Part shown: positions 18,533-27,654 of the stretch, piece after piece
Layout of the letters: each line of letters starts with the position of its first letter
Position numbering within the stretch: position 1 is the stretch's first letter
NCBI GenBank assembly: GCA_019637615.1
Contig: JAHBVJ010000002.1
Span: 310,001 to 374,000, forward strand
Source of the DNA: Anaerolineae bacterium
GTDB lineage: Bacteria > Chloroflexota > Anaerolineae > Aggregatilineales > UBA2796
DNA: 64,000 nt
Direction of reading: 5' to 3'
Program-made: the position numbers and the translations under genes
The notes under the pieces: model-generated
What the model was told of the DNA's origin: nothing
Databases searched by the model: none
The model's input: the letters and a program-made list of their open reading frames with translations, nothing else

Positions 18533-20347
18533 TTATTGCTCAACGTAGCGCCAATCGCGAAGCGTGCGGAATCTGTCGCTCGGATCGCTCATGAAACCGA
18601 TCTGCACGCCTGTCAGCCGCCGATCCACGCCGTAGAAATAGGCCGGATAAAACAGCGGAATGGCGGCGGCGCGGTCACAGAATAGCTGCTGGAACTGCTG
18701 ATACAACGATGCCCGCGTGATGCCGTTTGGTTCGCGTCGTGCCGCTTCCATGATCTCGCTAAGACGTCGCTCGTTCAACCCGCCGAAGTTCAGGCCGCCT
18801 TCGGCTGGCGACTGACGCCACAAACTGTACGGATCGGGATCCGCGAACGGTTCGAGGTTCAGCTCTACTAACGCCGCGTCAAAATTGCCCGTCGCCAGCC
18901 TATCCCGGAAGGTGCTGCGATCTACCACGATCAGCGAGACATCGACGCCGAGTTCTTTCCAGCTTGCCACGATGTCATTCGCCATCGCTGCCATCGATGG
19001 ATCGTTACTGCTCAAAATTTGGAAGCGAATCTTGCCACTGCCTTCGCCCTCATTCGCCATCGCCGGAGCCGCGCTGACCTCAGCCGTTGCGTCGGGCGCG
19101 GTGGTTGGTACGGCGGTCGGGATCAGTTGCACAAGGCTTAGATCATTCTTGGCACGTTCGAGGTCGTAGGTTGGACAGCGCACGCCGGAAGCATACGCCC
19201 ACGACGATGGCAGAATCGGACTATCCGCGACGATGGCACGATCCGCTAGATGTTTCGTCACTAGCGCGGTGCGATCCACGCTGTAAGCCAATGCCTGCCG
19301 CAGCCGCAGATCGCGGAAAAATACCGTCGTATCCTTCTGCCAGTTATAGATCACCGCACCAAGCGAGGGACGGTAGGCGGGCAAGGGATTGATGGACAGC
19401 GCTGCCACTTGCCCCAATGCTTCCGGCGCGATCAGATTGATTGTGTTGACTTCGCCGCGCTGGAACGCCGCAATCGCCTCGTCAAACGTGGGGACACAGT
19501 GGAAGATGATCTGCTTGATCGCGTATCCGCTCTGGCCTTCCGGACGCTCGGCAAACGTCGGCGCGAAACGCAGCCGGACGCCGGTACGCTGACTGCTCGT
19601 GCCGATCAAGCCTGCAAACTGATATGCGCCCGTCCCGATTGGCGATAGATTGAAGGGATGTGTGCTCAATGTCGCGCCCGTTGTCCCGCGCAGTACATGC
19701 TCCGGCACCATCCCGATCCGTAAATAGTCGGTGAAGGTCGCCAACGGCTGCGCTAAGGTGAAGCGCACCGTTTGTGCGTCGATGGCGTCCACATCCACCG
19801 TGCGCCAGAAATCACGCAGGTCGGTCGGGCCGGGGAAATCTGCGCTCTGGATCGTGCGGATGGTGAAGATCACGTCGTCACTGGTGAACTGCACGCCATC
19901 TTGCCACTTAACATCGGTACGCAGCGTGATCACGTAGATCAAGCCGTCTTCGGACACAGTGGGTTGCGCTGCGGCGAGATCGGGCACAATCGCGCCGCGC
20001 TGATCCGTCGTCATCAACCCATCGAAGATCAGCGACACAATATCGCGGTCAGCGTGATTGTAACCAGCTAACAGCGGGTTGAGCTTGGTCACGCACGAAT
20101 TGCCAACCAAGGCCTCATTCAGCGTGCTCGTGTCGATCTGCTGGAAGGGGATCGTCGGCGCGGGCGTCAGGCTGGCGGGTGGCTGAGTCGGCGCGCGGTT
20201 GATGAAGGCCATGAAGGTGGTGGTTGCTTCCGCATTCGGAGTGCTGGTCGCGGAGGTGGTGTCTGTGCCGCGCAGCCAGCCGACTGCGAGGAGCAGGGTG
20301 ATCGAGATGAGAAGCGCCGCTAATGGCACGCCGTAACGTCTGAGCAT
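18533..20347 (-). CDS. ABC transporter substrate-binding protein, family 5 (oligopeptide type)
   Basis: This 604-residue exported protein has an N-terminal hydrophobic signal or anchor (PLAALLISITLLLAVGWL), a low-complexity Thr/Pro linker, and an SBP_bac_5 fold. Recognisable parts are NPLLAGYNHADRDIVSLIFDGLMTTD, DVKWQDGVQFTSDDVIFTIR and FFRDLRLRQALAYSVDRTALV. Family 5 proteins deliver peptides, nickel or sugars to Dpp/Opp-type importers. No permease or ATPase gene lies beside it, so it would be an orphan receptor. GGGAG precedes ATG 20347. A Thr/Ala/Pro-rich insertion around residues 400-425 interrupts the usual domain, perhaps as a surface loop. Confidence 0.88.
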   Translation of the reverse strand: MLRRYGVPLAALLISITLLLAVGWLRGTDTTSATSTPNAEATTTFMAFINRAPTQPPASLTPAPTIPFQQIDTSTLNEALVGNSCVTKLNPLLAGYNHADRDIVSLIFDGLMTTDQRGAIVPDLAAAQPTVSEDGLIYVITLRTDVKWQDGVQFTSDDVIFTIRTIQSADFPGPTDLRDFWRTVDVDAIDAQTVRFTLAQPLATFTDYLRIGMVPEHVLRGTTGATLSTHPFNLSPIGTGAYQFAGLIGTSSQRTGVRLRFAPTFAERPEGQSGYAIKQIIFHCVPTFDEAIAAFQRGEVNTINLIAPEALGQVAALSINPLPAYRPSLGAVIYNWQKDTTVFFRDLRLRQALAYSVDRTALVTKHLADRAIVADSPILPSSWAYASGVRCPTYDLERAKNDLSLVQLIPTAVPTTAPDATAEVSAAPAMANEGEGSGKIRFQILSSNDPSMAAMANDIVASWKELGVDVSLIVVDRSTFRDRLATGNFDAALVELNLEPFADPDPYSLWRQSPAEGGLNFGGLNERRLSEIMEAARREPNGITRASLYQQFQQLFCDRAAAIPLFYPAYFYGVDRRLTGVQIGFMSDPSDRFRTLRDWRYVEQ

Positions 20348-20365
20348 AAATGTCTCCCGGAACGC

Positions 20366-20406
20366 AAAAAGGGGATTGACGGGCGTATTATGCCGCGTTA
20401 ATCCCC
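20366..20406 (-). terminator. Rho-independent terminator of secG
   Basis: A long stem (GGGGATT with AATCCCC plus inner ACG/CGT pairs) is followed on the minus strand by TTTTT. It lies between secG and the solute-binding protein gene. Confidence 0.72.
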
Positions 20407-20447
20407 CTGTAAAATCAATTGCCGTGTTTGGGTCAGGAAATCGTCGG

Positions 20448-20690
20448 TTAGCGCTGTACCATCAGGAGCAAAATCGCCGTGGTCAGGAACGCCGCAGACA
20501 AAATGATCGTGATCTGGAACAAGGTTTTTTCCACACCACGCCGTGTCTTGGTGATTCCTAAGCTGGCGTCGCTGCCGCCTAACAAACTGCCAATGCCGCT
20601 GCCCTTCGACTGCAAAATGATCGTCGTCACCAGCGCGACGGAAATGATGATCAGAATTACTTGCAGCGCGATACCCAATGTCGTATTCAT
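20448..20690 (-). CDS. secG: Preprotein translocase subunit SecG
   Basis: An 80-residue protein with the SecG pattern of two membrane helices flanking a cytoplasmic loop: GIALQVILIIISVALVTTII, then LQSKGSGIGSLLGGSDASLG, RRGVEKTLFQITIILSAAFLTTAILLLM. The QxxKGxGxGSxxGG loop is diagnostic. SecG associates with SecYE and assists SecA-driven export, consistent with the many exported proteins encoded nearby. It has its own promoter and a rho-independent terminator, so it is monocistronic. Confidence 0.95.
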   Translation of the reverse strand: MNTTLGIALQVILIIISVALVTTIILQSKGSGIGSLLGGSDASLGITKTRRGVEKTLFQITIILSAAFLTTAILLLMVQR

Positions 20691-20726
20691 GCGAAAAATT
20701 CTCTCTCGTCAGTATTAAGCGGGCGG

Positions 20727-20754
20727 ATTATAGCATGTGGCAGGCCGAAAACAA
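20727..20754 (-). promoter_or_regulatory. Sigma70-type promoter of secG
   Basis: On the minus strand: a perfect TATAAT -10 box (20732-20727) preceded by TG as in extended -10 promoters, and a weak TTGTTT -35 box (20754-20749) with a 16-bp spacer. It lies 37 bp upstream of the secG start codon. Confidence 0.6.
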
Positions 20755-20871
20755 GTGCGAAATAAGGATCTCGCGTCGCAATGAAAATATATGGATTTCT
20801 GGAATATATTATATACTCGTTATGGATGTAAATTGTTACTTCTAAATTAGATAAACAAGATCGGGGAGCGT

Positions 20872-22188
20872 ATGGGACTCACAGATCAAGGGCGAGACGT
20901 TATCTTTTGGTTGAGAGTGCTCCTGATTGTCGGAGTATTGGGGATAATCGTTTACTCTATCAGCCCCGTGATTGACGATGTTCCCTTGCGTAGACCTGAA
21001 ACGGGCGACCTCATCGCTACGGATCAGGTGACTGCCCCAGCAACTAAGGGTGCAAGCGCATCGTCTACAAGCGAAATGACCCAAACGCCGACCTCAACTC
21101 AGATGTTGCAGCCCACGCTGATTGCAACCGGGACCGCGCAAGCAGGAACGTCAACAACAACTAACTCTGCTGCGACATCGACAACGCAATATCTTGCTAG
21201 TAGGCCGTCTGGCTGGGCTATCTTCGGCATTGGTTTAATAATTGCTGGATCTTCCCTATTTATAGGTCTGCTACTGGGATTTTTGTTTGGAATTCCCAAA
21301 ACGTTGCAGAGCGAAACTGCAGTACCAACATCAGAGCGACGGTATTTAGCCAACACCAATTTGGAACAGATTTCGGATTGGCTAACTAAAATCCTTGTCG
21401 GTGTCGGACTAACTCAATTGTCCAATATTCCTACTCTGCTTGTAGATCTCAGCAAATTTCTGCAAGGTGGTTTAGGCAACTCCGCCAGTGGCGGCATTTT
21501 CGGAATTGCCATCGTACTCTATTTCCTAATCTGCGGTTTTTTGTACGGCTTCCTATGGACGCGTCAATTTTTCGCTGGCGTACTACTTCAGGCTGACGCA
21601 TCCGAAACATTTACGGCACTTCAGCTACGCGATGTGAAAGCACAGCAGTTAGTGTCCTTGCAGCTAGACCCAAGCATGGATACACCGCCGCCCAAGGTGC
21701 AGGATCTCAAAAATGCCATCAAATTAGCATCTCCGGCACTTCGCTCACGCATCGGAGAAGAAGCCCGTCAAGTGCGCAAGGCAACTTGGGATAAGAACAA
21801 GGCCAAAATGGAAACGACGATACCGATTTTCGAAGCATTGGTGGATGTCGATGAGACGGAGATGGCAAAATACATATCACGTGGTCAGCTTGGCTTTGCT
21901 TACAAAGATAAACGATCCCCGGACTATGCCAAGGCCGAAGACATGCTAACCGAGGCCATCAATTTGCGCGGGAATGCGGGCGATAGCGGCTACTTGTGGT
22001 ATGAGATAAATCGGGCAATTTGCCGCATTTTGCTAGATGCAAACTTTAAGAACAATCAACCCTCAACGCCCGACCAGCAAGCCCGTATCATGACGGACTT
22101 AAATGCAGCGAAACTGGTAATTGCGCAAGCAAATCCGCGCGTTAAAGAGATCGATCAGTGGTTGGCGTTAAACAAACTTACGCTGTAG
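20872..22188 (+). CDS. Three-helix membrane protein with C-terminal helical domain, unknown
   Basis: A 438-residue protein I do not recognise. It has one helix near residues 11-30, a Thr/Ser/Ala-rich extracytoplasmic linker to about residue 110, a second helix (GWAIFGIGLIIAGSSLFIGLLLGFLFG) and a third (GIFGIAIVLYFLICGFLYGFLW), then a cytosolic helical region of about 200 residues. The end (SPDYAKAEDMLTEAINLRG) looks like a TPR-style repeat. Start 20872 has GGGGAG just upstream. Codon use is visibly more AT-rich than in neighbouring genes and the upstream DNA is very AT-rich, which may indicate recent acquisition. It is flanked by divergent secG and a convergent gene. Confidence 0.68.
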   Translation: MGLTDQGRDVIFWLRVLLIVGVLGIIVYSISPVIDDVPLRRPETGDLIATDQVTAPATKGASASSTSEMTQTPTSTQMLQPTLIATGTAQAGTSTTTNSAATSTTQYLASRPSGWAIFGIGLIIAGSSLFIGLLLGFLFGIPKTLQSETAVPTSERRYLANTNLEQISDWLTKILVGVGLTQLSNIPTLLVDLSKFLQGGLGNSASGGIFGIAIVLYFLICGFLYGFLWTRQFFAGVLLQADASETFTALQLRDVKAQQLVSLQLDPSMDTPPPKVQDLKNAIKLASPALRSRIGEEARQVRKATWDKNKAKMETTIPIFEALVDVDETEMAKYISRGQLGFAYKDKRSPDYAKAEDMLTEAINLRGNAGDSGYLWYEINRAICRILLDANFKNNQPSTPDQQARIMTDLNAAKLVIAQANPRVKEIDQWLALNKLTL

Positions 22189-22204
22189 ATAACTAATGGC
22201 AATT

Positions 22205-22232
22205 GTAGGGCGGGGATAAACCATCGCCCTAC
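22205..22232. terminator. Bidirectional hairpin between convergent genes
   Basis: An 8-bp perfect stem (GTAGGGCG with CGCCCTAC) and 12-nt loop between the stop codons at 22188 and 22265. Confidence 0.55.
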
Positions 22233-22264
22233 TGTGTGCTGAAATGAGTATCGTGGCGTGAAAG

Positions 22265-22924
22265 CTACTCGTCGCCCGGTAAACCGTAGTCATAAGCGCG
22301 GCGCTTGGCATCCATCGACTGGTTGAGCAGCGTTCCCTCGTTGCGCTGACGGAGCGCCTTACGCGGTCGCCATGTGGTGTGAATATCCTTGACGAAGCTC
22401 GCCACCAGTTCCCACGCCAACTGCTCGAAGTTGGTCTGCTCGATGTTATCCACGATACGAGGCCAACCGTAGCCCCACGCGAACCACGATCCATCTGCGA
22501 ACAACAGGAAGTCGTAAAACGACTCGGCGTTCGGGTCATCACCGACGAACATGGCGATGCGTCCGCACGCCTCCTTGAACTTCGAGGAGTGAATCTTGGC
22601 GTCGTCTTTCGGGTTAGGCCACGCTGACCCAACCAGCGGCACGATGATTACGCTCCAGTCTTCGATGAAGATCTGCATCGCTTGACGCCAATCGCCAGCG
22701 GGATGCTGGATACGGCGCGGTTTGGCTAAACCACTAATGCCCGCCGCCTGTGTATGCGCGTAGACGGCTTCGATGGAACTGAATAACTCTTTCACAAAGC
22801 TCTGCATCAACTGCTCGATGCGATCACGTTCCTCGCGCCGACGCGTCATCTCGCGCTTGAGCACGCTAAACGGATGATCCGAGTCAAAAGTTTGGTTGGA
22901 AGTATTGACTATTGCATTGGTCAT
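22265..22924 (-). CDS. Uncharacterised soluble protein
   Basis: A 219-residue protein with no family I recognise. It is soluble, begins with a charged helical stretch (SVLKREMTRRREERDRIEQLMQSFV) and contains Trp-rich segments (DWRQAMQIFIEDWSVIIVPLVGSAW, FLLFADGSWFAWGYGW). No signal peptide, membrane helix or catalytic motif is obvious. ATG 22924 is preferred over TTG 22930 because AGGAC lies upstream at good distance. The gene stands alone: its 3' end converges on the AT-rich membrane protein gene, and a 217-bp gap separates it from the PIG-L gene. Confidence 0.62.
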   Translation of the reverse strand: MTNAIVNTSNQTFDSDHPFSVLKREMTRRREERDRIEQLMQSFVKELFSSIEAVYAHTQAAGISGLAKPRRIQHPAGDWRQAMQIFIEDWSVIIVPLVGSAWPNPKDDAKIHSSKFKEACGRIAMFVGDDPNAESFYDFLLFADGSWFAWGYGWPRIVDNIEQTNFEQLAWELVASFVKDIHTTWRPRKALRQRNEGTLLNQSMDAKRRAYDYGLPGDE

Positions 22925-23083
22925 CGTCAATCGTCCTCATGAATTGTGAATTCAAACATCCCACTTATTTTGGCGGAAAGCTGGATTTGATGCAATTACC
23001 GGGATATATGACAACCGCACAAGTTCTAAACGGCCTTGCTGAAAGGTCTGCAACATTCGAATAGAGTGATGAAGCATCCCGTT

Positions 23084-23124
23084 GACTGATGAGAAGACCA
23101 TTGCATCAAGCCTCCTCATCAGTC
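23084..23124 (-). terminator. Hairpin downstream of PIG-L gene
   Basis: A perfect 10-bp stem (GACTGATGAG with CTCATCAGTC) with a 21-nt loop lies 17 bp past the stop codon of the gene at 23142. No strong T-run. Confidence 0.45.
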
Positions 23125-23141
23125 GGTGCTGCTATCGTCTT

Positions 23142-23864
23142 CTAGCGCAACGTCAACATGCGGTACATCTCAGTATACATGGCGTCCGCATCATCGAATT
23201 CGGCGTCACGATTCTCGCGTTGACGCTTCACTAGTGCTTCCACATCTTTGATTTGGCTGTGATGTTCGAGAATGGCGGTGATCTTGCGCTCCAGTACGGC
23301 GGAAATGTTGACGCGTACATTGGGATTCAACGTTCCGGCGAGGTACACACGCCGTACTTTATGCGGTTCTAGCCCCTCGTCGCGCCACAACTCCACGAAA
23401 TTATGCCGATCCCGCGCCGTGGGGAACACCGCCGCCATGACTGCTTCCCCAATCGCGCGGTGATCGGGGTGATTGATCCCGCCGGACTTGTACCAGAAGG
23501 TCTGCGGATCGTTCGTGACCACGATGTCGGGCTGATATTGACGGATCAAGCGCGTGAGGTCGCGCCGCAAGCCTAACGTAGGCATCAACTCGCCATCGGG
23601 ATAGCGCAAAAACACGACATTCTCTACGTCGAGGCATTTGGCGGCGGCGCGCTGTTCTGCCTCGCGCGTATCGATCAAGCGCTGTGCGGTCATTTCGGGA
23701 TCGTCGCTGCCCTTATCGCCGCTGGTCGCCAGCACATACGTCAATTTTTTCCCTTGCGCGGCAAAGGTCGCCAGCAGTCCCCCGGAAAAGAATTCGGGAT
23801 CATCGGGGTGCGCGTAAATTGCCATGACCTTGCTGAGAGGCGGTTCAGTGGATGCGTTGCTCAT
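23142..23864 (-). CDS. PIG-L/LmbE family N-acetylglucosaminyl deacetylase
   Basis: This 240-residue zinc hydrolase carries the family's AHPDD motif (His19, Asp21, Asp22) near the N-terminus and INHPDHRAIGEAV further on, together supplying the metal-binding and catalytic residues. PIG-L proteins remove the acetyl group from GlcNAc-linked substrates, including the BshB and MshB steps of bacillithiol and mycothiol synthesis and some antibiotic pathways. The cytosolic protein has normal length for the family. No other thiol-cofactor gene is adjacent, so the specific role cannot be assigned. It is transcribed divergently from the membrane protein at 24139. Confidence 0.92.
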   Translation of the reverse strand: MSNASTEPPLSKVMAIYAHPDDPEFFSGGLLATFAAQGKKLTYVLATSGDKGSDDPEMTAQRLIDTREAEQRAAAKCLDVENVVFLRYPDGELMPTLGLRRDLTRLIRQYQPDIVVTNDPQTFWYKSGGINHPDHRAIGEAVMAAVFPTARDRHNFVELWRDEGLEPHKVRRVYLAGTLNPNVRVNISAVLERKITAILEHHSQIKDVEALVKRQRENRDAEFDDADAMYTEMYRMLTLR

Positions 23865-23986
23865 GAGGTGTCGCTCACTCTATTGGTAACTTGAACAGAT
23901 GGTTGAAAGGCTCGTCGGAAATTCGGCGGAACATAAGTGTAGCCAATCTATGCGGCACTGACCAGCCTACCCCACCACCACTGACC

Positions 23987-24043
23987 GATTGTGTTACGTT
24001 CAGGCAACTTTTAAGTATCGACACAAATGGATTGTGTTACAAT
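23987..24043. promoter_or_regulatory. Operator-like repeats in divergent promoter region
   Basis: The 11-mer GATTGTGTTAC occurs twice (23987-23997 and 24030-24040), 43 bp apart. The second copy is embedded in two inverted repeats: ACACAA/TTGTGT (24021-24037) and ATTGT-gtt-ACAAT (24031-24043). They lie between the divergent PIG-L and membrane protein genes and could bind a regulator. Confidence 0.4.
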
Positions 24044-24138
24044 CGCAAAAATGCCCACCCTTTTGGTGGTGAGCATAACGCTGTTGTCGTGTAACACTAG
24101 ATGCTACTGTCACTGTTGTTAGTTGAACGAGGCTCACC

Positions 24139-26619
24139 GTGAAGCGAGCGCTATTTATCGCTAGTTTAGTCCTATGCTTGATAGTGGGTCTCTTGCTGGG
24201 CACGCCCGTTCGTGCCGCTCAAGGCAGCCCGATTCAAGTACGCGTCGAAGCAGGCTACGATGGCTATTTCCGGGCGAATCAATGGACGCCGCTGCTGATC
24301 AATATCAGTAACACAGGGGCGGAAATCAATGGCGAACTGCGGGTAAGCTCGAATTCCACCAGCGGACTAGCCGCCAATGCCTATGCCACGGAAATCACGC
24401 TGGCGACCCAATCCAGCAAGCTCGTTAACCTCAATGTCCGCCTGATGGATTACACCAGCGCTGTACAGGTGGAGTTGATCACAGGCGATGGCATCATTGC
24501 CACCGTCACCAGTGCCGTGAAGCTCGTTCCTTCGTCCGATATTCTCTACGCAGTCGTGACCGAGTCGCCGCGTGGCGTGGTCGATCTGCAAACCTCGGTG
24601 AGTCTCCAAGGCAGCGTCTATCAGGCGAATTGGCGCGTAGAGAGCGTGCCCCGTCATGCGGATGGTCTGGCAGGGCTGGATGGCCTGCTGCTCACTGACG
24701 CGGATACTGGCAACCTCAACGCTGATCAGCGGCAAGCGATCCGTGAGTGGGTCGTGGCGGGCGGGCATCTGGTCGTCACGGGTGGCCCCAACTGGCAAAA
24801 GACACAAGCCGGTGTCAGCGAACTCATTCCGCTCGTGCCCACCGCCACCATTACCTTGACTTCACTGCCTTCTATCGCACGATTTTCCGGCGTAGCGGAC
24901 ACACCGCTGCAATCGGATACGCCAATTGTCGTAGCACAAGGCACGCTGACCAACGATGCAGTCGTTTTGGCGCAAGAAAGCGGTACGCCCATCCTCTCGC
25001 GTCGGCAATTGGGCGAAGGCTATGTCGATTATCTCGCCCTCGATCCCGGCACCGAACCGATCTTGTCGTGGAAAGATCGCAGCCGCTTCTGGATCAGCAC
25101 CATGACCACCTCTGACCAGCGCCCATCGTGGTCATATGGCGTGACGAGTCCGGATCAAGCCTCTCTGTCGGCGGACTTCATCAAGGGGCTGCGTCTGCCC
25201 GATGTGCTGCAACTGCTCGGCTTTTTGCTGATCTATATCATCCTCATCGGCCCTGTCAACTATCTGATTTTGCGCTGGCTCAAGCGTCCAGAACTAGCAT
25301 GGTTCACCATCCCTCTGATCGTGATCGCCACCAGTGTGTACACCTACGCGACGGGCTTCAGTTTGCGCGGCACGTTAGTCACCATTAATCGGCTGTCGCT
25401 GGTACAGGTGTGGCCCGGTAGCGACCGCGCTGAGGTCGATGGCGTGATCGGTATCCTTGCGCCGCGCCGTGCCAATTACGATCTGACCGTGCGCAATAAC
25501 ATGACCTTGCAGACTCTCACCAATACTGCCGTCGCCATCAACCCTGCCCTCAATTCCAACATGACCATCTTCCAAGGCAGCAATTACGAGGCGCGCAACG
25601 TCCCTGTCGATGCTGGTACCACGGCGGCTTTCCTCGTGGAAGGCTACACGCAAGTGACGCCGATGGAAGGCACAGCAACACTGCAACTGGCAAAATCCAA
25701 CACGGGCACGGTGTTCAAAGTGAAGGTGAAGAACACCAGCGGGATGACACTCAATGATGTGGTTGCGTTGTGCATGGGCGGCACGTACCGAATCGGCACC
25801 TTTGCCGCTGATCAAGAGATCACCTTTACGATTGACGTGAACGATGTATCTGCGTCCCGTGCTGCCCAAAACAATTTCGTGCCAGTGTTCAGCGGCTACA
25901 CAGGATATAACGACGCTGGTTATCGTGAACGCACTGTGCAAGATTTGCTCGGCCCCGGCTACTACTACCAGCAAGGACGCGGCCTCGGTAGCAGTCTGGA
26001 AGATCAGGAAAATTGGCGGCGACAGACCTTCCTGCGTTCGTTGGCGCTGGATAGCGATCCCGGTGGCGGGCGCGGTGCCAATGTTTACATCGCGGGCTGG
26101 ACATCGACTTCGCCTATGGATGTCGATCTGAACGGGGTCGGCTTCATCACGGAAGATTCGACACTGTGGGTACATCGTCTGCCCGTCCACATCGAGACAA
26201 CCTCGCAAGATGGCTTTGTCGAAATCCCGTCCGGCTTCACCACATGGACGGTCAGCGAAGCCTCCAAGTTGCAGGATGCGACTCCCTACAATCTACCGCT
26301 CCGTCAGGACGATGATGCGATCTTCCGTTTTGCGCCGCTGCCCAGTCTGCGCAATATGACCATATCCGAGCTGCGGCTGCGCTTGATGATGAGCAATAAC
26401 GTCCCGCAAAACGCCAAGATCTCCTTGTGGAATTGGGCGGACAAAAAGTGGGACATTGTCAATCTCAACGGCAGATTCAACGTAACATTAACAGCAGATG
26501 ACGCCACCAAGTACGTCGGGCCGGGGAATACCGTCGAACTGCGCGCCGAAGCCGATGGCGGCACTTACGTCTTCTACGATGTGATCGAAGTCTATTTCTA
26601 CGGAAAATATACCGGATAA
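24139..26619 (+). CDS. Large exported/membrane protein partnered with an ABC ATPase
   Basis: This 826-residue protein has a GTG start after ACGAGG and a signal peptide (FIASLVLCLIVGLLLGTPVRAA). A beta-rich N-terminal extracytoplasmic domain includes LDGLLLTDADTGNL and IREWVVAGGHLVVTGGPNW, which resembles the glutamine-amidotransferase-like domains seen in GldG/DUF4350-type proteins. Two membrane helices follow at about residues 355-410 (LLGFLLIYIILIGPVNYLIL and WFTIPLIVIATSVYTYATGF), then a long beta-rich C-terminal part. It lies 28 bp before an ABC ATPase gene, so it is probably part of an ABC-type envelope complex. No standard permease gene follows. Function not known. Confidence 0.78.
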   Translation: MKRALFIASLVLCLIVGLLLGTPVRAAQGSPIQVRVEAGYDGYFRANQWTPLLINISNTGAEINGELRVSSNSTSGLAANAYATEITLATQSSKLVNLNVRLMDYTSAVQVELITGDGIIATVTSAVKLVPSSDILYAVVTESPRGVVDLQTSVSLQGSVYQANWRVESVPRHADGLAGLDGLLLTDADTGNLNADQRQAIREWVVAGGHLVVTGGPNWQKTQAGVSELIPLVPTATITLTSLPSIARFSGVADTPLQSDTPIVVAQGTLTNDAVVLAQESGTPILSRRQLGEGYVDYLALDPGTEPILSWKDRSRFWISTMTTSDQRPSWSYGVTSPDQASLSADFIKGLRLPDVLQLLGFLLIYIILIGPVNYLILRWLKRPELAWFTIPLIVIATSVYTYATGFSLRGTLVTINRLSLVQVWPGSDRAEVDGVIGILAPRRANYDLTVRNNMTLQTLTNTAVAINPALNSNMTIFQGSNYEARNVPVDAGTTAAFLVEGYTQVTPMEGTATLQLAKSNTGTVFKVKVKNTSGMTLNDVVALCMGGTYRIGTFAADQEITFTIDVNDVSASRAAQNNFVPVFSGYTGYNDAGYRERTVQDLLGPGYYYQQGRGLGSSLEDQENWRRQTFLRSLALDSDPGGGRGANVYIAGWTSTSPMDVDLNGVGFITEDSTLWVHRLPVHIETTSQDGFVEIPSGFTTWTVSEASKLQDATPYNLPLRQDDDAIFRFAPLPSLRNMTISELRLRLMMSNNVPQNAKISLWNWADKKWDIVNLNGRFNVTLTADDATKYVGPGNTVELRAEADGGTYVFYDVIEVYFYGKYTG

Positions 26620-26647
26620 GCCAGTACTAACGAGGGACGAAGTAAGC

Positions 26648-27631
26648 ATGACCAACGCACCAGCCTCCACGTTTGCGGGGGAAAACATCATCGAGACGAA
26701 AGATCTAGTCAAGCGCTATGGTAAGCTCACCGCCGTCGATCATCTGACGTTGCAGGTGCCCAGAGGCGCGATCTATGGCTTCGTGGGGCCGAACGGGGCG
26801 GGCAAAACCAGTACCATGCGCATCTTGACCACCTTGATGCTGCCCACGTCAGGGCAGGCTTTCGTCGCGGGGCACGAGGTGACTAAAGACCCCCGCGCAG
26901 TACGGCGTGTTATCGGCTATATGCCCGACTTTTTCGGCGTCTATGATGACATGAAGGTCTGGGAATATCTCGACTTTTTCGCGGCGTGCTACGACATTCC
27001 CGAAAGCGAACGTCCGCAAATGATCACCGACTTGCTAGAGCTGGTCGATCTTTCCACCCGCCGCGAGGATATGGTCGATAAGCTGAGTCGCGGTATGAAG
27101 CAGCGTCTATGCTTGGCGCGTACCCTCGCCCACGACCCGCAAGTGCTGATCCTTGACGAGCCAGCCTCCGGCCTTGACCCGCGCGCCCGTATCGAAATCC
27201 GTGAACTGCTGGTCGAGCTATCCAAGATGGGCAAGACGATCTTCTTCTCGTCGCACATTCTGGCGGACGTTGCCGAAATCTGCACGCATATTGGTATCGT
27301 GGAAGCGGGGCAGATGGTCATGCAGGGCAGCCTCAACGAAGTGCAGCGTAAACTCATGCCGCACCGCGAAGCCATCGTCACGCTGCTGGATAAGGCCGAC
27401 GAAGCCAAATCCGTCCTGCTTGGCATCGATGGCGTGATCAACGTCGAACCGCTGCCGGATGAGGCCAACAAGAAACGCTTGCGAGTGAGCTTCAACGGTG
27501 ACGACGCCATCCTGAGCGCGATGATGACCGCTATCACCAGCAAGGGCATCCCGATGGTGAACTTCAATGAGGAGTCTCACGACCTCGAAACCGTCTTCAT
27601 GAAGGTCACCAAAGGCTTGGGGCAGGAATAA
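26648..27631 (+). CDS. ABC transporter ATP-binding protein (NatA/GldA-like)
   Basis: This 327-residue ATPase has Walker A GPNGAGKTSTMRIL, Q-loop region IGYMPDFFGVYDDM, signature LSRGMKQRLCLARTL, Walker B VLILDEPASGLDPRARIE and the switch His in IFFSSHILADV. A C-terminal regulatory extension of about 90 residues follows, as in ABC-2 class exporters. It would power export or an envelope process together with a membrane partner. The upstream 826-residue membrane protein is the only candidate partner, plus a 32-residue hydrophobic peptide gene 23 bp downstream. No ABC-2 permease lies next to it, which is unusual. Confidence 0.93.
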   Translation: MTNAPASTFAGENIIETKDLVKRYGKLTAVDHLTLQVPRGAIYGFVGPNGAGKTSTMRILTTLMLPTSGQAFVAGHEVTKDPRAVRRVIGYMPDFFGVYDDMKVWEYLDFFAACYDIPESERPQMITDLLELVDLSTRREDMVDKLSRGMKQRLCLARTLAHDPQVLILDEPASGLDPRARIEIRELLVELSKMGKTIFFSSHILADVAEICTHIGIVEAGQMVMQGSLNEVQRKLMPHREAIVTLLDKADEAKSVLLGIDGVINVEPLPDEANKKRLRVSFNGDDAILSAMMTAITSKGIPMVNFNEESHDLETVFMKVTKGLGQE

Positions 27632-27654
27632 CCAACTGAACAAGTCATATAACG

